From NCBI RefSeq assembly GCF_001758465.1, contig NZ_MJIC01000016.1:186001-250000 (forward strand): 64,000 nt of DNA, in the 5' to 3' direction. Within the stretch, counting starts at the first letter, position 1; each line of letters opens with the position of its first letter. This DNA is from Marisediminitalea lipolytica. Its GTDB lineage: Bacteria > Pseudomonadota > Gammaproteobacteria > Enterobacterales > Alteromonadaceae. Below, piece after piece: positions 19,142 through 26,786 of this stretch. The position numbers and the translations under genes were made by a program. The notes beneath the pieces were generated by a model. The model did not search any database and was not told the DNA's origin. It saw nothing but the letters and a program-made list of their open reading frames with translations.

Positions 19142-20569
19142 GCTCATATTCAGGCAGCGATGAATCGAGGGGATCTTATCTTCGCTGTGATGATTCACAT
19201 AAAGTAAGGTGGTGCCACCTTCCCGGGCCAGTAACTCAAGCATCGCCAGCACTTTGGTGCGATTAACTTCATCAAGGCCATTGCAGGGCTCATCCAGGAT
19301 CAGCAGACTCGGATGCTTAACCATGGCACGCACGATCAGCAGTAACCGCTGGTCGCCAAAAGACAGTGACTGGAATGGTGTTTTAGCTTCGTGATCAAGC
19401 CCCACCGCAGACAGCCATTCACCACACAACATGCGCTGACGGTCAGTGGGGGTTTTATACAACCCAATACTGTCGTAAAACCCGGAACACACCACATCGG
19501 CGACCGAGCAGTTTACCCGGTACTGCAAATGCAGACTGTTAGAGACAATCCCAAGGTGCTGCTTGATATCCCAGATGCTTTCGCCACTGCCCCGTTGATA
19601 ACCAAACACATTAAGGTTATTGCTGTAACAAAGCGGGTTATCGCCGGTGATTAGCGTCAGTAAACAGGTTTTGCCCGACCCGTTAGGACCAGTCACCTGC
19701 CAGTGCTCGCCAGGACGGATAGTCCAGTTAAGATGCTCAAACACCACGTTGTCACCCCAGGCAACGCGCCCGTCAATAAGATTTACCAGTGGCGCATCCG
19801 GGTCGCTACGCAGCGGCGCATGACAATCACTGTCGCGCCCGGGCAGCGCTTTCACATTGTGCTGGATATGCAAAATTTGATTCAGCGGGGTTAACGCTTC
19901 GTCATTCAATGGCTGTGCTTCGACCTGCCAGGCTACGCGGTAATTTTGCATGAACAGCAATCGTCCCGCCCAGACAGGTATTTCACTCACCCGGTTAACC
20001 ACCATAATAACGGTGCAGCGACCCGCCAGCGTTTGCAGATAGGCGGAAAACCGCGCAACCGTTTCCACATCCAGGCCATCATATGGCTCATCGAGCACCA
20101 GCCAGTCCGGCTGTAACAGCAGTTCACGGGTCAGGATAACTTTTCTGGTTTCACCGGTAGATAACGCCAGAAACTCACGATCTAACAGTTCGGCTATGCC
20201 CAGCAAGTCGGCCAGCTCTGCTAACGCCTGCTGACTTTTATCAGGTTGCGGTAAACCACGTAAAATAACCTCTCTGGCGCTACTTGGCACCGGCACCACA
20301 TCAAGAATGTCCGCATCGTCTTTACGCCGCTCAGCCTCGATAATACGTTGTTGCTGGGTAACGCTCACCCAACCTGTTCGCCCGCTTATTTCGCGCTGTC
20401 CTGCCAGTACCTTTCCATCGCCGGCGAGCACTGCCGCCAGTACCGACTTACCACTGCCATTTAAGCCACTGATTATGGTGTGCTGACCGGGTTCAATCGT
20501 CAGCGGCGGGCACTCAGCTACCAGCTGATCATTTAGTTTGACAGTGAGCTGGTTAAGAACAATAGACAT
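19130..20569 (-). CDS. ModF-like tandem ABC ATPase
   Basis: Cytoplasmic protein of 479 residues made of two fused ABC ATPase domains and no membrane segment. Domain 1: Walker A GLNGSGKS, signature LSTGETRK, Walker B LVLDEPYDGLD. Domain 2: Walker A GPNGSGKT, signature LSFGDQR, Walker B LILDEPCNGLD. Size and layout match E. coli ModF (PhrA), linked by name to molybdate transport or photorepair but of unproven role. No modABC or photolyase gene is next to it, so function cannot be inferred from context. I prefer ATG 20569 (MSIVLNQ) over an upstream start at 20629, since the 20 extra residues do not resemble ABC sequence. Confidence 0.85.
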   Translation of the reverse strand: MSIVLNQLTVKLNDQLVAECPPLTIEPGQHTIISGLNGSGKSVLAAVLAGDGKVLAGQREISGRTGWVSVTQQQRIIEAERRKDDADILDVVPVPSSAREVILRGLPQPDKSQQALAELADLLGIAELLDREFLALSTGETRKVILTRELLLQPDWLVLDEPYDGLDVETVARFSAYLQTLAGRCTVIMVVNRVSEIPVWAGRLLFMQNYRVAWQVEAQPLNDEALTPLNQILHIQHNVKALPGRDSDCHAPLRSDPDAPLVNLIDGRVAWGDNVVFEHLNWTIRPGEHWQVTGPNGSGKTCLLTLITGDNPLCYSNNLNVFGYQRGSGESIWDIKQHLGIVSNSLHLQYRVNCSVADVVCSGFYDSIGLYKTPTDRQRMLCGEWLSAVGLDHEAKTPFQSLSFGDQRLLLIVRAMVKHPSLLILDEPCNGLDEVNRTKVLAMLELLAREGGTTLLYVNHHSEDKIPSIHRCLNMSDYR

Positions 20570-20610
20570 AACAGACCATTCCGAATTTGCGGGAGATATT
20601 GCAAACAAAA

Positions 20611-20632
20611 AAGGTGGGCTTATGCCCACCCT
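20611..20632 (-). terminator. Rho-independent terminator after the SapC gene
   Basis: GGTGGGC (20613-20619) and GCCCACC (20624-20630) form a seven-base stem with a four-base loop, followed on the minus strand by TTTTTT. It separates the SapC transcript from the ModF-like gene. Confidence 0.85.
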
Positions 20633-20658
20633 TCATTGCTATTTTTAATGCTTTTAAA

Positions 20659-21423
20659 TTACTGCTGTGGCGCGGCTTCAGCCTGTTCAGCTGGAGCTGG
20701 CTCCATTTGCATCGCTTTAATTGGGTTTTCGGTGGTGGCTGACATTTCGATCAGACGGTTCAGCTGACCCAGCGACAGCATCATGGCATACAAGGCACCC
20801 ATGAAGCCGGCTTTATGCAGCTCAACGACTTTGTCGTCGGCCAGTTCAAATAACTTTTTCTCATTGATGGCTAAGATACCGCCTACGTTACGGCCCTGAC
20901 CATTGGTATACTGCACACGCAGTTGCATTGGCGTTAACAGATCCAGTTCTACCACTTTAGCAACAAACTGCTGAGTCAGCATTTCGCTGTTGGCAAGATC
21001 ACCTAATAACTGCTGACGGTTGTTAAGGAAATCCGATGGATTGCCTTCTTCATTAAACAACGGCTGACCGTCGTCTTTGATAAGGTCGCTGTTTTCATCA
21101 ATGTAAACGCCCAGCTTTTCACCGTCCGGACGCACGTCAAAGGGATAACGTACAATATTCATCGGAATATGCGGTGCATTCCACTTGTCGTCGTGTAAAT
21201 ACAGGTTTTGACCCGGCTCGATACCCAGCATTGCTACTACGTGGTGCTTGCTGGTTTTAGGATCCTGGATGAACACCAGCGGCATAGCACCGGATAACTG
21301 GGCGAACTCACGAATAGAAGCCGCCGCCAGGTGGGTGTTTTTCGCGTATGGAAAAGCCGGATCTACCGCCACTTTCAGATCTTTATGTTTGTTTTTATCC
21401 AGCGGTACGAAATTCATTGCCAT
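20659..21423 (-). CDS. SapC family protein
   Basis: 254-residue protein resembling the SapC family (named after a Campylobacter surface-layer locus). Matching features are FVPLDKNKH near the start, AHLAAASIREF-like IREFAQLSGAMPLVF, and a C-terminal helix with LNRLIEM. No signal peptide is evident. The last 25 residues are a Gln/Ala/Pro-rich tail. Its role is unknown; in other marine bacteria SapC genes often sit beside tryptophan halogenase and TonB-receptor genes, neither of which is present here. A GGTGC/GCACC hairpin lies in its 5' leader (about 21457-21472). It is a single-gene transcript with its own terminator. Confidence 0.8.
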   Translation of the reverse strand: MAMNFVPLDKNKHKDLKVAVDPAFPYAKNTHLAAASIREFAQLSGAMPLVFIQDPKTSKHHVVAMLGIEPGQNLYLHDDKWNAPHIPMNIVRYPFDVRPDGEKLGVYIDENSDLIKDDGQPLFNEEGNPSDFLNNRQQLLGDLANSEMLTQQFVAKVVELDLLTPMQLRVQYTNGQGRNVGGILAINEKKLFELADDKVVELHKAGFMGALYAMMLSLGQLNRLIEMSATTENPIKAMQMEPAPAEQAEAAPQQ

Positions 21424-21856
21424 AAGTACTATCTCGATTCAAATGTAAATTGTGGTCCGGTGCACAAAGCACCATCACCTGTTATTTATTAGTTAATGAG
21501 GGCCTGGTTTCAATATTCAAGGGGAGAAATCCAACAAGTTCACTGAAAGCCCGGGATGGCCGCCTCTACAGGGCGTTTCATTAAAAAGAACGCTGCGCTC
21601 ACGGCGCTGATAACCAGGGTCCTGTTGACCCGGAGCCGCCTGAATATAAAACAGCCGGGAGGCAGTATGGCGCATTTAAAGTTGCGCGTCCAGCCACCCG
21701 GCGAGCGGGCCAATGGCAAGGCTACGCCCTGAAGATGACTAAAATATGAAAACGCAAACTATCGCACCACACTAACCACCAGGTGAGTAAATCAGAAAAT
21801 CATGGTAGGTTTTATATATCATGCAGCGTTTATATTGATTAACAAGGATTTACACC
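21424..21856. other. 433-base intergenic region with a possible 58-codon frame
   Basis: Divergent gap between the SapC gene and the dipeptidase. It is GC-rich in the middle with several short inverted repeats (for example GGGTC/GACCC near 21623-21637). One plus-strand frame, ATG 21556 to TGA 21732, encodes 58 residues, basic and with no recognised domain; the ribosome site is poor. No riboswitch or promoter motif could be named with confidence. Transcription of the dipeptidase probably starts in the AT-rich end (21800-21845). Confidence 0.4.
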
Positions 21857-23068
21857 ATGAAGCATTCTTATTTGCTGGGTTCGTTTGCGGCACTGACTCT
21901 GCTAGCCGGTTGCCAGTCAACCGCAAACAGCGTACAGCCCCCTAAGGGACTCTCAACCGCTCAGGACATTGCTCAGCGTTACATCATTGTTGACGGTCAT
22001 ATCGATGTCCCCTATCGGGTTCACAACAAATGGGTAGATGTGACCCAGGCCACAGAGGACGGTGATTTTGATTATCCACGGGCGGTCAGCGGCGGCCTCA
22101 ATGCGCCTTTTATGTCTATTTATGTGCCAGCCAGTCTGGATAATTCAGCTGAGTCCACGCAGTTGGCTCACATGTTGATTGATAATGTCGAAGCCATTAC
22201 GGCACGGGCACCGGACAAATTTGCGATTGCAAAGAGCCCAGCGGATGTTCGCGCGCAATTTGCCAACGGCCTCATTTCTTTGCCCATGGGCATGGAGAAT
22301 GGCTCACCCATTCAGGGCGATCTGAAAAACCTGGAAAAGTTTTATGAGCGTGGTATTCGCTATATTACCCTGGCTCACTCACGCGCTAATCACATCAGTG
22401 ATTCTTCCTACGATATCCGACGCAAATGGCATGGCCTGAGCCCGTTTGGTAAAGAGCTGGTTACTGCCATGAACAACATCGGTATTATGATTGATATTTC
22501 ACACGTTTCGGACGAGGCTTTCTATCAGGCTATTGAGATAAGTAAAGTTCCGGTGATCGCCTCGCACTCATCACTGCGTACATTTACGCCCGGCTTTGAG
22601 CGTAACATGACCGACGACATGATTAAAAAGCTTGGCGAGAACGGCGGCGTGGTGATGATTAACTTTGGCTCCGGCTTTGTGACTAAAGAAGCCCGGTTAT
22701 GGAGTGATAACCGCACTAAACAGCGTAATGCCCTGATTAAGGAATTTGGCGAAGACAGTGAGCAAGTGGCTAACTTTGCTGACAGCTACGCAAAAGAAAA
22801 CCCTTATCCCTACTCAACCCTGTCTGACGTACTTGATCACATTGATCACGTGGTGGGCCTGATAGGCATTGACCATGTAGGTATTGGTTCAGATTTTGAC
22901 GGCGTAGGTGACTCTCTGCCGGTAGGGCTTAAAGATGTATCGGCCTATCCTTCTCTGGTGCAGGGCCTGCTGGATCGCGGCTACAGCGAAAAAGAGATTG
23001 CCAGCCTGCTGGGAGAAAACTTGCTGCGAGTGTGGTCAGACGTAGAGGCCTACGCCCTGACACATTAA
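21857..23068 (+). CDS. Membrane dipeptidase (peptidase M19) lipoprotein
   Basis: Zinc dipeptidase of the renal dipeptidase family, 403 residues. A lipoprotein signal ends in LLAGC (Cys19), so it is membrane anchored, probably in the outer membrane. Binuclear zinc ligands are visible: HID at H48/D50, the bridging glutamate in MGMENG, histidines in DISHVSD and ASHSSLR, and the aspartate in GIGSDFDG. A typical ribosome site (AAGGA) precedes the ATG. It stands alone; the downstream copper operon starts after 125 bases. Likely substrates are dipeptides in the periplasm. Confidence 0.93.
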   Translation: MKHSYLLGSFAALTLLAGCQSTANSVQPPKGLSTAQDIAQRYIIVDGHIDVPYRVHNKWVDVTQATEDGDFDYPRAVSGGLNAPFMSIYVPASLDNSAESTQLAHMLIDNVEAITARAPDKFAIAKSPADVRAQFANGLISLPMGMENGSPIQGDLKNLEKFYERGIRYITLAHSRANHISDSSYDIRRKWHGLSPFGKELVTAMNNIGIMIDISHVSDEAFYQAIEISKVPVIASHSSLRTFTPGFERNMTDDMIKKLGENGGVVMINFGSGFVTKEARLWSDNRTKQRNALIKEFGEDSEQVANFADSYAKENPYPYSTLSDVLDHIDHVVGLIGIDHVGIGSDFDGVGDSLPVGLKDVSAYPSLVQGLLDRGYSEKEIASLLGENLLRVWSDVEAYALTH

Positions 23069-23117
23069 TTCAGCAGAGTGTTGTTACTCTTTCGTGGGGG
23101 ATAAATTGACATATTGT

Positions 23118-23144
23118 TGATTTACCTTCATGAAAGATAAATCA
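23118..23144. promoter_or_regulatory. Inverted repeat ahead of the copper efflux operon
   Basis: TGATTTA (23118-23124) and TAAATCA (23138-23144) form a perfect seven-base dyad that continues inward as CTT/AAG. A TATACT word at 23172-23177 could be the -10 box of the operon. The dyad may be an operator for a metal regulator or a weak terminator of the dipeptidase gene; there is no T run to support the latter. No CueR or CusR box could be recognised. Confidence 0.35.
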
Positions 23145-23193
23145 GCATTTCCCTGTCCTGTCTGATTACCGTATACTGAAACTTCAACATTAA

Positions 23194-23652
23194 ATGGACT
23201 GGTTTGTGCAACGACTTTTTTCATATTTATTGCTAAGCATGCTGATTTTGCTGCCTTTGTCAGGGCAGGCAAATACCGTGCGCGTGATGGATACAAAATC
23301 AGTTAACAGCATGCCTGCAATGCAAAGCAGCCAGTCCGATTGTCCTATGCATCACGCAAACGACAACAGCGACACGTTACCGATGGTTCACGCCAGTCAG
23401 TCTGTGGAAAACGCTCATCAAGCCGATTGCTGTCAGGATGACAATAACAGCCATTGCGCACATCAAGGCTCATCCTGCAGCCAATCAGGTTGCCAGTGTG
23501 ACCATGTCAGTACACATTTAGTGACCTATCTGACTGGCACGGATACACCGATAACGGTTAAAGTGACATCAGGTGAAATCAGCGGCCGTCCGGCGCTGGC
23601 TTTTGCCGGTTTTACCTCCTCCTTGCTTAGGCCGCCAACACACTTACTCTGA
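23194..23652 (+). CDS. Cys/His-rich secreted protein, CopL-like
   Basis: 152 residues: N-terminal signal or anchor (about 8-26, LLLSMLILLPLSGQA), then a region (about 48-110) with seven Cys and many His and Met residues arranged as CPMHH, CC, HCAH, CSQSGCQC, and a C-terminal RPP motif. This resembles CopL-type proteins found ahead of copper efflux genes in other proteobacteria. It likely binds copper or silver in the periplasm. It sits 75 bases ahead of the cusC-like gene on the same strand and is probably cotranscribed. The ribosome site before ATG 23194 is poor, so a slightly later start is possible. Confidence 0.75.
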   Translation: MDWFVQRLFSYLLLSMLILLPLSGQANTVRVMDTKSVNSMPAMQSSQSDCPMHHANDNSDTLPMVHASQSVENAHQADCCQDDNNSHCAHQGSSCSQSGCQCDHVSTHLVTYLTGTDTPITVKVTSGEISGRPALAFAGFTSSLLRPPTHLL

Positions 23653-23727
23653 GAATCTGGATACCGCAATGTTTTTGGCATTGCACAGGGGTGATTTCAC
23701 CTGATCGATGATATTTCCGGAGTAAGT

Positions 23728-25056
23728 ATGAAACTTCCTTCTTTATATGCCTTGTCAGCAGGCATTTTGCTCAATTGCTGGCACCTGACCGCGACGGCAC
23801 AACAAAGCGAACAACCGCAGTTACCACAGCTGCTGTCTCAGGCAATGACTCAGGACTATGCCCTGACCCAAAGCCGCCATAGTGAGCAGGCGCTTAACGC
23901 GCAGCGCGACGCGGTTCAGCCGTTACCGGATCCAAGGGTATCAGTGGGAATGGTAAATGTGCCGGTCGATGGTTTTGCCCTTGACGAACAAGCCATGACC
24001 CAGCTTAAGGTGGGTGTCAGCCAGATGTTACCGCGAGGAGATTCTGTCGACCTTGCCCGCAATGTACTTGCCGCCCGCGCTACTGAGCATCCGGCCAGGC
24101 GCGCTCTGCGCGAGGCGGAAGTCACCCGAGCCATCACCCTGGCCTGGATTTCGGTCATCGTACTGCACAACAGCGCAGATCTGGTAAATGAACAGCTGCA
24201 CCTGCTGGATCAGTTAACCACGGCTATTGCTAATAACTATGCCAGTTCATCCGGCGCCAGCCAGTATGATGTGTTAGGCATGGAAGTACTCCACGCCGCT
24301 CTTGAGGATCGTTTGGAGGCAATTACGGCGCAACAACAAAGCGCAGTGGCGAGCCTGGGAAACTGGCTTACGCCGGCACAGCAGAGCGGCTTAACCGATT
24401 TGCAACCCAATCAAGCTGACCAGCGTTGGCTAACCGCACAACTTGAACAATCGTTACCTGCGCCTGACCAGGCATCACTGCTCGCCAGGCTGCAGCAGCA
24501 CCCATTGGTGCTTATTCAAAACAGCGCCATCGACGTTAAAAAGATTAATCAACAGCAGGTCGCCGCCAGCTTTGACCCACAGTGGGAGTTTAACGCCAGC
24601 TATGCATACCGGCAGGATGACACTGCCAACCGGTCGCGTGCCGATTTTGTTTCGGTTGGCATGAGCGTCGACATACCGTTATTTTCCGGCCAGGTAAAAC
24701 AGGCCGCCCTGGCGGCTACCGTGGCCGAAACTGAAAGTATGGAAACCGAAAAACGCCTGATTATTCAACAGCAACTAAGTCAGGTAAAGCAACTCTATGC
24801 GCGCTACCCAACCCTGGCATCCCGGCTCAAACGCTATCACGATACGTTGCTGCCACTGCGTCTTCAGCACTACGAGGCCGCCCTTAATGCCTACACCACG
24901 GCAAGCGGTAATTTTTCTGATGTCATGCAGAGTAACCTCGCACTTATTGATGACCAGATGAAACTACTGGCCTTACAGGGCGATATGGCGTCATTAATTA
25001 CACAACTGGCTTTTTACCTGCAGCCCGCCTCTCACCACACAGGGAATGCTTTATGA
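23728..25056 (+). CDS. cusC: TolC-family outer-membrane channel, CusC-like
   Basis: Outer-membrane exit duct of a heavy-metal RND efflux system. 442 residues with a cleavable signal ending near TATAQ; no lipobox, unlike E. coli CusC. The body is two helical repeats rich in Gln, Ala and Leu, with the TolC-family PDPRVSVGM and DIPLFSGQVKQAAL segments. GGAG precedes the ATG. It overlaps the adaptor gene by four bases (ATGA). The metal is inferred from the neighbours. Confidence 0.88.
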   Translation: MKLPSLYALSAGILLNCWHLTATAQQSEQPQLPQLLSQAMTQDYALTQSRHSEQALNAQRDAVQPLPDPRVSVGMVNVPVDGFALDEQAMTQLKVGVSQMLPRGDSVDLARNVLAARATEHPARRALREAEVTRAITLAWISVIVLHNSADLVNEQLHLLDQLTTAIANNYASSSGASQYDVLGMEVLHAALEDRLEAITAQQQSAVASLGNWLTPAQQSGLTDLQPNQADQRWLTAQLEQSLPAPDQASLLARLQQHPLVLIQNSAIDVKKINQQQVAASFDPQWEFNASYAYRQDDTANRSRADFVSVGMSVDIPLFSGQVKQAALAATVAETESMETEKRLIIQQQLSQVKQLYARYPTLASRLKRYHDTLLPLRLQHYEAALNAYTTASGNFSDVMQSNLALIDDQMKLLALQGDMASLITQLAFYLQPASHHTGNAL

Positions 25057-26774
25057 AACGTTTTATTCTGCCCACATTAACCCTGTTAGCCGGTGTCAGC
25101 ATTGGCTATGCTGTACTGCCTCTCGGAGAACCAAACGAGCAAAGTCAGCCAACAGCGGCAGGCGAGCAGGAAATCCTGTACTGGGTTGCCCCAATGGACA
25201 GCAGCTATCGTCGCGATAAACCCGGAAAATCGCCAATGGGGATGGATTTGGTGCCAGTATACGCCGGCAACGAGAAAGCAGAGCCTGGTACGGTTTCCAT
25301 TTCACCCAACATCGTTCAGAGTCTGGGGGTAACCACTGCGCGAGCCGAACTTCAGGATATCGCACAACCGATTACGGCAACGGGGGTAGTCGAAGTTGCT
25401 GAAGATAATATTATTCATGTACATCCGCGCGTAAGCGGCTGGATTGAGACTTTATCAATCACCACGGATGGCCAGACCGTGAAAAAAGGTGACACCCTCT
25501 ACACCCTCTACTCACCAGAGCTGGTTAATGCGCAGGAAGAATACCTGCTGGCCCGCAGCCGTAATCATAAAGCTTTAGTGGATGCAGCTCGTGACAGGCT
25601 GAAAGCCTTACAATTCCCACCATCAGCCATTGCCACACTGGATAAAAGCGGCAAGGTACAGCAACAAATTGCCTTTCCGGTCCCACAGGATGGTTATGTC
25701 ACAAACCTCAATATCCGACCGGGTTTTTATGTGACACCCGGCACCACTATGTTAGCCATAGCCAGCCAGAACTCAGTCTGGATCACCGCCGAAATACCGC
25801 AGCGCTATGCTGGTAGCATCAGCACAAACCAGCAGGTCCGCGTGACACTGCCCGCTTATCCTGAGCAACATTTCGACACTCAGGTCGACTTTATATATCC
25901 GGAGCTAAATGCCATTACCCGCGCCTTAAAAGTTCGCCTGCAACTGGACAATACTGCCAGGGATTTAAAGCCAAATATGTATGCCAGCGTTACCTTTAAC
26001 ACGCCAGAAGACACTGTGCTGGCTATTCCCCGCTCAGCATTAATCAGAACGGCTGCGAATACTCGGGTAGTGCTGGCATTAGGCAATGGCGAATTTCGCT
26101 CGACAGCTGTTGCGGTAGGCCGTATCACCAATGAGTATGCTGAGATTACCGCCGGGCTGTCACAGGGCGATGAGGTCGTCTTAAACGGCGCCTTCCTTAT
26201 CGACTCAGAAAGTGCTATCGATGCTGACCTTTCGCGAATAACCGGCCCCGAGGAAGCGGTCTCTCCCACAGATACACAGTGGGTCACGCTGAATATCGAA
26301 GCAATTGACCACGAAAATAACACCGTTACGGCAAGTCACGGTCCCGTCGAAGCCTGGGACTGGCCGGGCATGACCATGGATTTTGACCTCACCAGCGGCA
26401 TTGATCATTCCTTGCTGGAACCGGGCATCAGTGTGGCGGCTGAACTTAATCGCGACACAGATGGCATGGTTGAGATTCTTAACCTTAAGGCCGACAGCAT
26501 CGTTTCTGATGTGCCTAATGCCACGGTTGATGGGGTGATAAATCGCATAGATGAGACCAGCCGCATTATGAATATCAGTCGGGGGCCTATCGAGAAGTGG
26601 GGGCGCGGACCTGCCACGATGGACTTTACGGTAGCCGAGGGGATTTCGCTCACTGCCTTTAATAGCGAACAAACTGTCCGCTTTACCTTTGAAATACACA
26701 ACGGAGAGTTTGTGATTACTGCTATTCAACCGGCAATGGCCATGTCTCATGACATGGACCATTCTGATCACTAA
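25053..26774 (+). CDS. cusB: CusB-like efflux adaptor fused to two CusF-like domains
   Basis: Periplasmic membrane-fusion protein joining CusA to CusC. 573 residues, longer than the usual 400 or so. Order: N-terminal anchor (4-24); heavy-metal-binding segment at 42-70 (YWVAPMD, KSPMGMDLVPVY); lipoyl, hairpin and barrel domains to about 400; a first CusF-like domain at about 410-480; a second at about 490-560; and a His/Met tail (MAMSHDMDHSDH). The first CusF copy keeps all four Cu(I)/Ag(I) ligands with E. coli spacing: H429, W437, M440, M442. The second has R510, R518, A521 and only M523 of these, so it probably no longer binds metal the same way. Fusion of a metallochaperone to the adaptor would replace a separate cusF gene, which is absent here. 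Confidence 0.93.
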   Translation: MKRFILPTLTLLAGVSIGYAVLPLGEPNEQSQPTAAGEQEILYWVAPMDSSYRRDKPGKSPMGMDLVPVYAGNEKAEPGTVSISPNIVQSLGVTTARAELQDIAQPITATGVVEVAEDNIIHVHPRVSGWIETLSITTDGQTVKKGDTLYTLYSPELVNAQEEYLLARSRNHKALVDAARDRLKALQFPPSAIATLDKSGKVQQQIAFPVPQDGYVTNLNIRPGFYVTPGTTMLAIASQNSVWITAEIPQRYAGSISTNQQVRVTLPAYPEQHFDTQVDFIYPELNAITRALKVRLQLDNTARDLKPNMYASVTFNTPEDTVLAIPRSALIRTAANTRVVLALGNGEFRSTAVAVGRITNEYAEITAGLSQGDEVVLNGAFLIDSESAIDADLSRITGPEEAVSPTDTQWVTLNIEAIDHENNTVTASHGPVEAWDWPGMTMDFDLTSGIDHSLLEPGISVAAELNRDTDGMVEILNLKADSIVSDVPNATVDGVINRIDETSRIMNISRGPIEKWGRGPATMDFTVAEGISLTAFNSEQTVRFTFEIHNGEFVITAIQPAMAMSHDMDHSDH

Positions 26775-26786
26775 CAGGAGCCTGCA

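Noticed and set aside
21424-21856. Riboswitch in the long leader of the dipeptidase gene
   Set aside because: I compared it by eye with the conserved cores of c-di-GMP, TPP and cobalamin riboswitches and found no match.
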